From JBOGVZ01 sp050692985 (GTDB taxonomy: Bacteria > Actinomycetota > UBA4738 > CALAEC01): DNA of 64,000 bases. Below are positions 63,981 through 64,000 of the stretch, piece after piece. Below the pieces are notes generated by a model. That model saw only the letters and a program-made list of their open reading frames with translations. It ran no database searches and was not told where the DNA came from. The DNA lies in NCBI GenBank assembly GCA_050692985.1, contig JBOGVZ010000085.1:156954-220953 (forward strand). Direction: 5' to 3'. Every line of letters starts with the position of its first letter. Within the stretch, counting starts at the first letter, position 1. A program made the position numbers and the translations under genes.

Positions 63981-64000
63981 GAGCCGCTACAGGGTAGCAG

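Overview
This window is very GC-rich (about 70 percent) chromosomal DNA. Genes are tightly packed, with many 1- to 4-base stop/start overlaps and frequent GTG starts. The 23-53 kb stretch carries, in recognisable actinobacterial order, pmt/rsmI, metG, tatD, an RpfB-like gene, ksgA, ispE, glmU, prs, rplY, pth, mfd, mazG, eno, ftsB, DUF501 and ppx. This resembles the Rv1002c-Rv1026 neighbourhood of Mycobacterium tuberculosis as I recall it. I infer an actinobacterium (Actinomycetota), probably not a close relative of Mycobacterium or Streptomyces. TGA is an ordinary stop codon, as shown by many tgATG and ATGA junctions. Many genes have a TANNNT- or CANNNT-type -10 element 6-8 bases before the start codon, which implies leaderless transcripts.

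Layout. 1-8 kb: a molybdenum neighbourhood (fdhD, a GNAT acetyltransferase, moaA, a MOT1-like molybdate transporter, an MFS transporter, two sulfite-oxidase-fold enzymes and an Asp-box beta-propeller). 8-15 kb: aldo/keto reductase, pyrophosphatase, PspC/SHOCT membrane proteins, glutamate dehydrogenase and a large PAS-GAF-SpoIIE phosphatase. 15.4-17.0 kb: an eroding patch with an interrupted Crp/Fnr regulator, an interrupted DUF5709-like gene and a chimeric ORF. 17-23 kb: PHP phosphoesterase, a two-component system with a DUF4173-like membrane protein, a YjbQ-like protein, a lipoprotein and a compositionally foreign alpha/beta hydrolase. 23.4-40 kb (mostly minus strand): tRNA-Leu, two cyclophilins, a DUF501-Ppx fusion, S1 protein, FtsB, enolase, frameshifted mazG, parvulin lipoprotein, Mfd, an ECF sigma/sensor pair, Pth, L25, Prs and GlmU. 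40-44 kb: ECF sigma, zinc-finger anti-sigma and M15 peptidase, then tRNA-Gln. 44-56 kb: IspE, KsgA, a G5/RlpA protein, frameshifted TatD, MetG, RsmI, an aminotransferase homologue lacking its catalytic lysine, YchF, a mannosyltransferase, a zincin, an FAD oxidoreductase and a macrodomain protein. 56-64 kb: ChrA with a possible leader peptide, a second ECF sigma/sensor pair paralogous to the one at 35 kb, then a lower-GC segment with a serine recombinase, a possible HEPN-like cargo gene, repeat-rich DNA and tRNA-Ala.

The most notable items are the aminotransferase homologue that has lost both its Schiff-base lysine and its PLP-ring aspartate, two sigma/sensor modules that share a stalk but carry different extracellular sensors, an RpfB-position protein ending in an RlpA barrel, the DUF501-Ppx fusion, a DUF7218/F420-enzyme chimeric ORF, and candidate AUC start codons. 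Three frameshifts (mazG, tatD, recombinase) and two in-frame TGA codons could be real decay or assembly error. I had no way to search databases, so family names rest on recognition of motifs and order.
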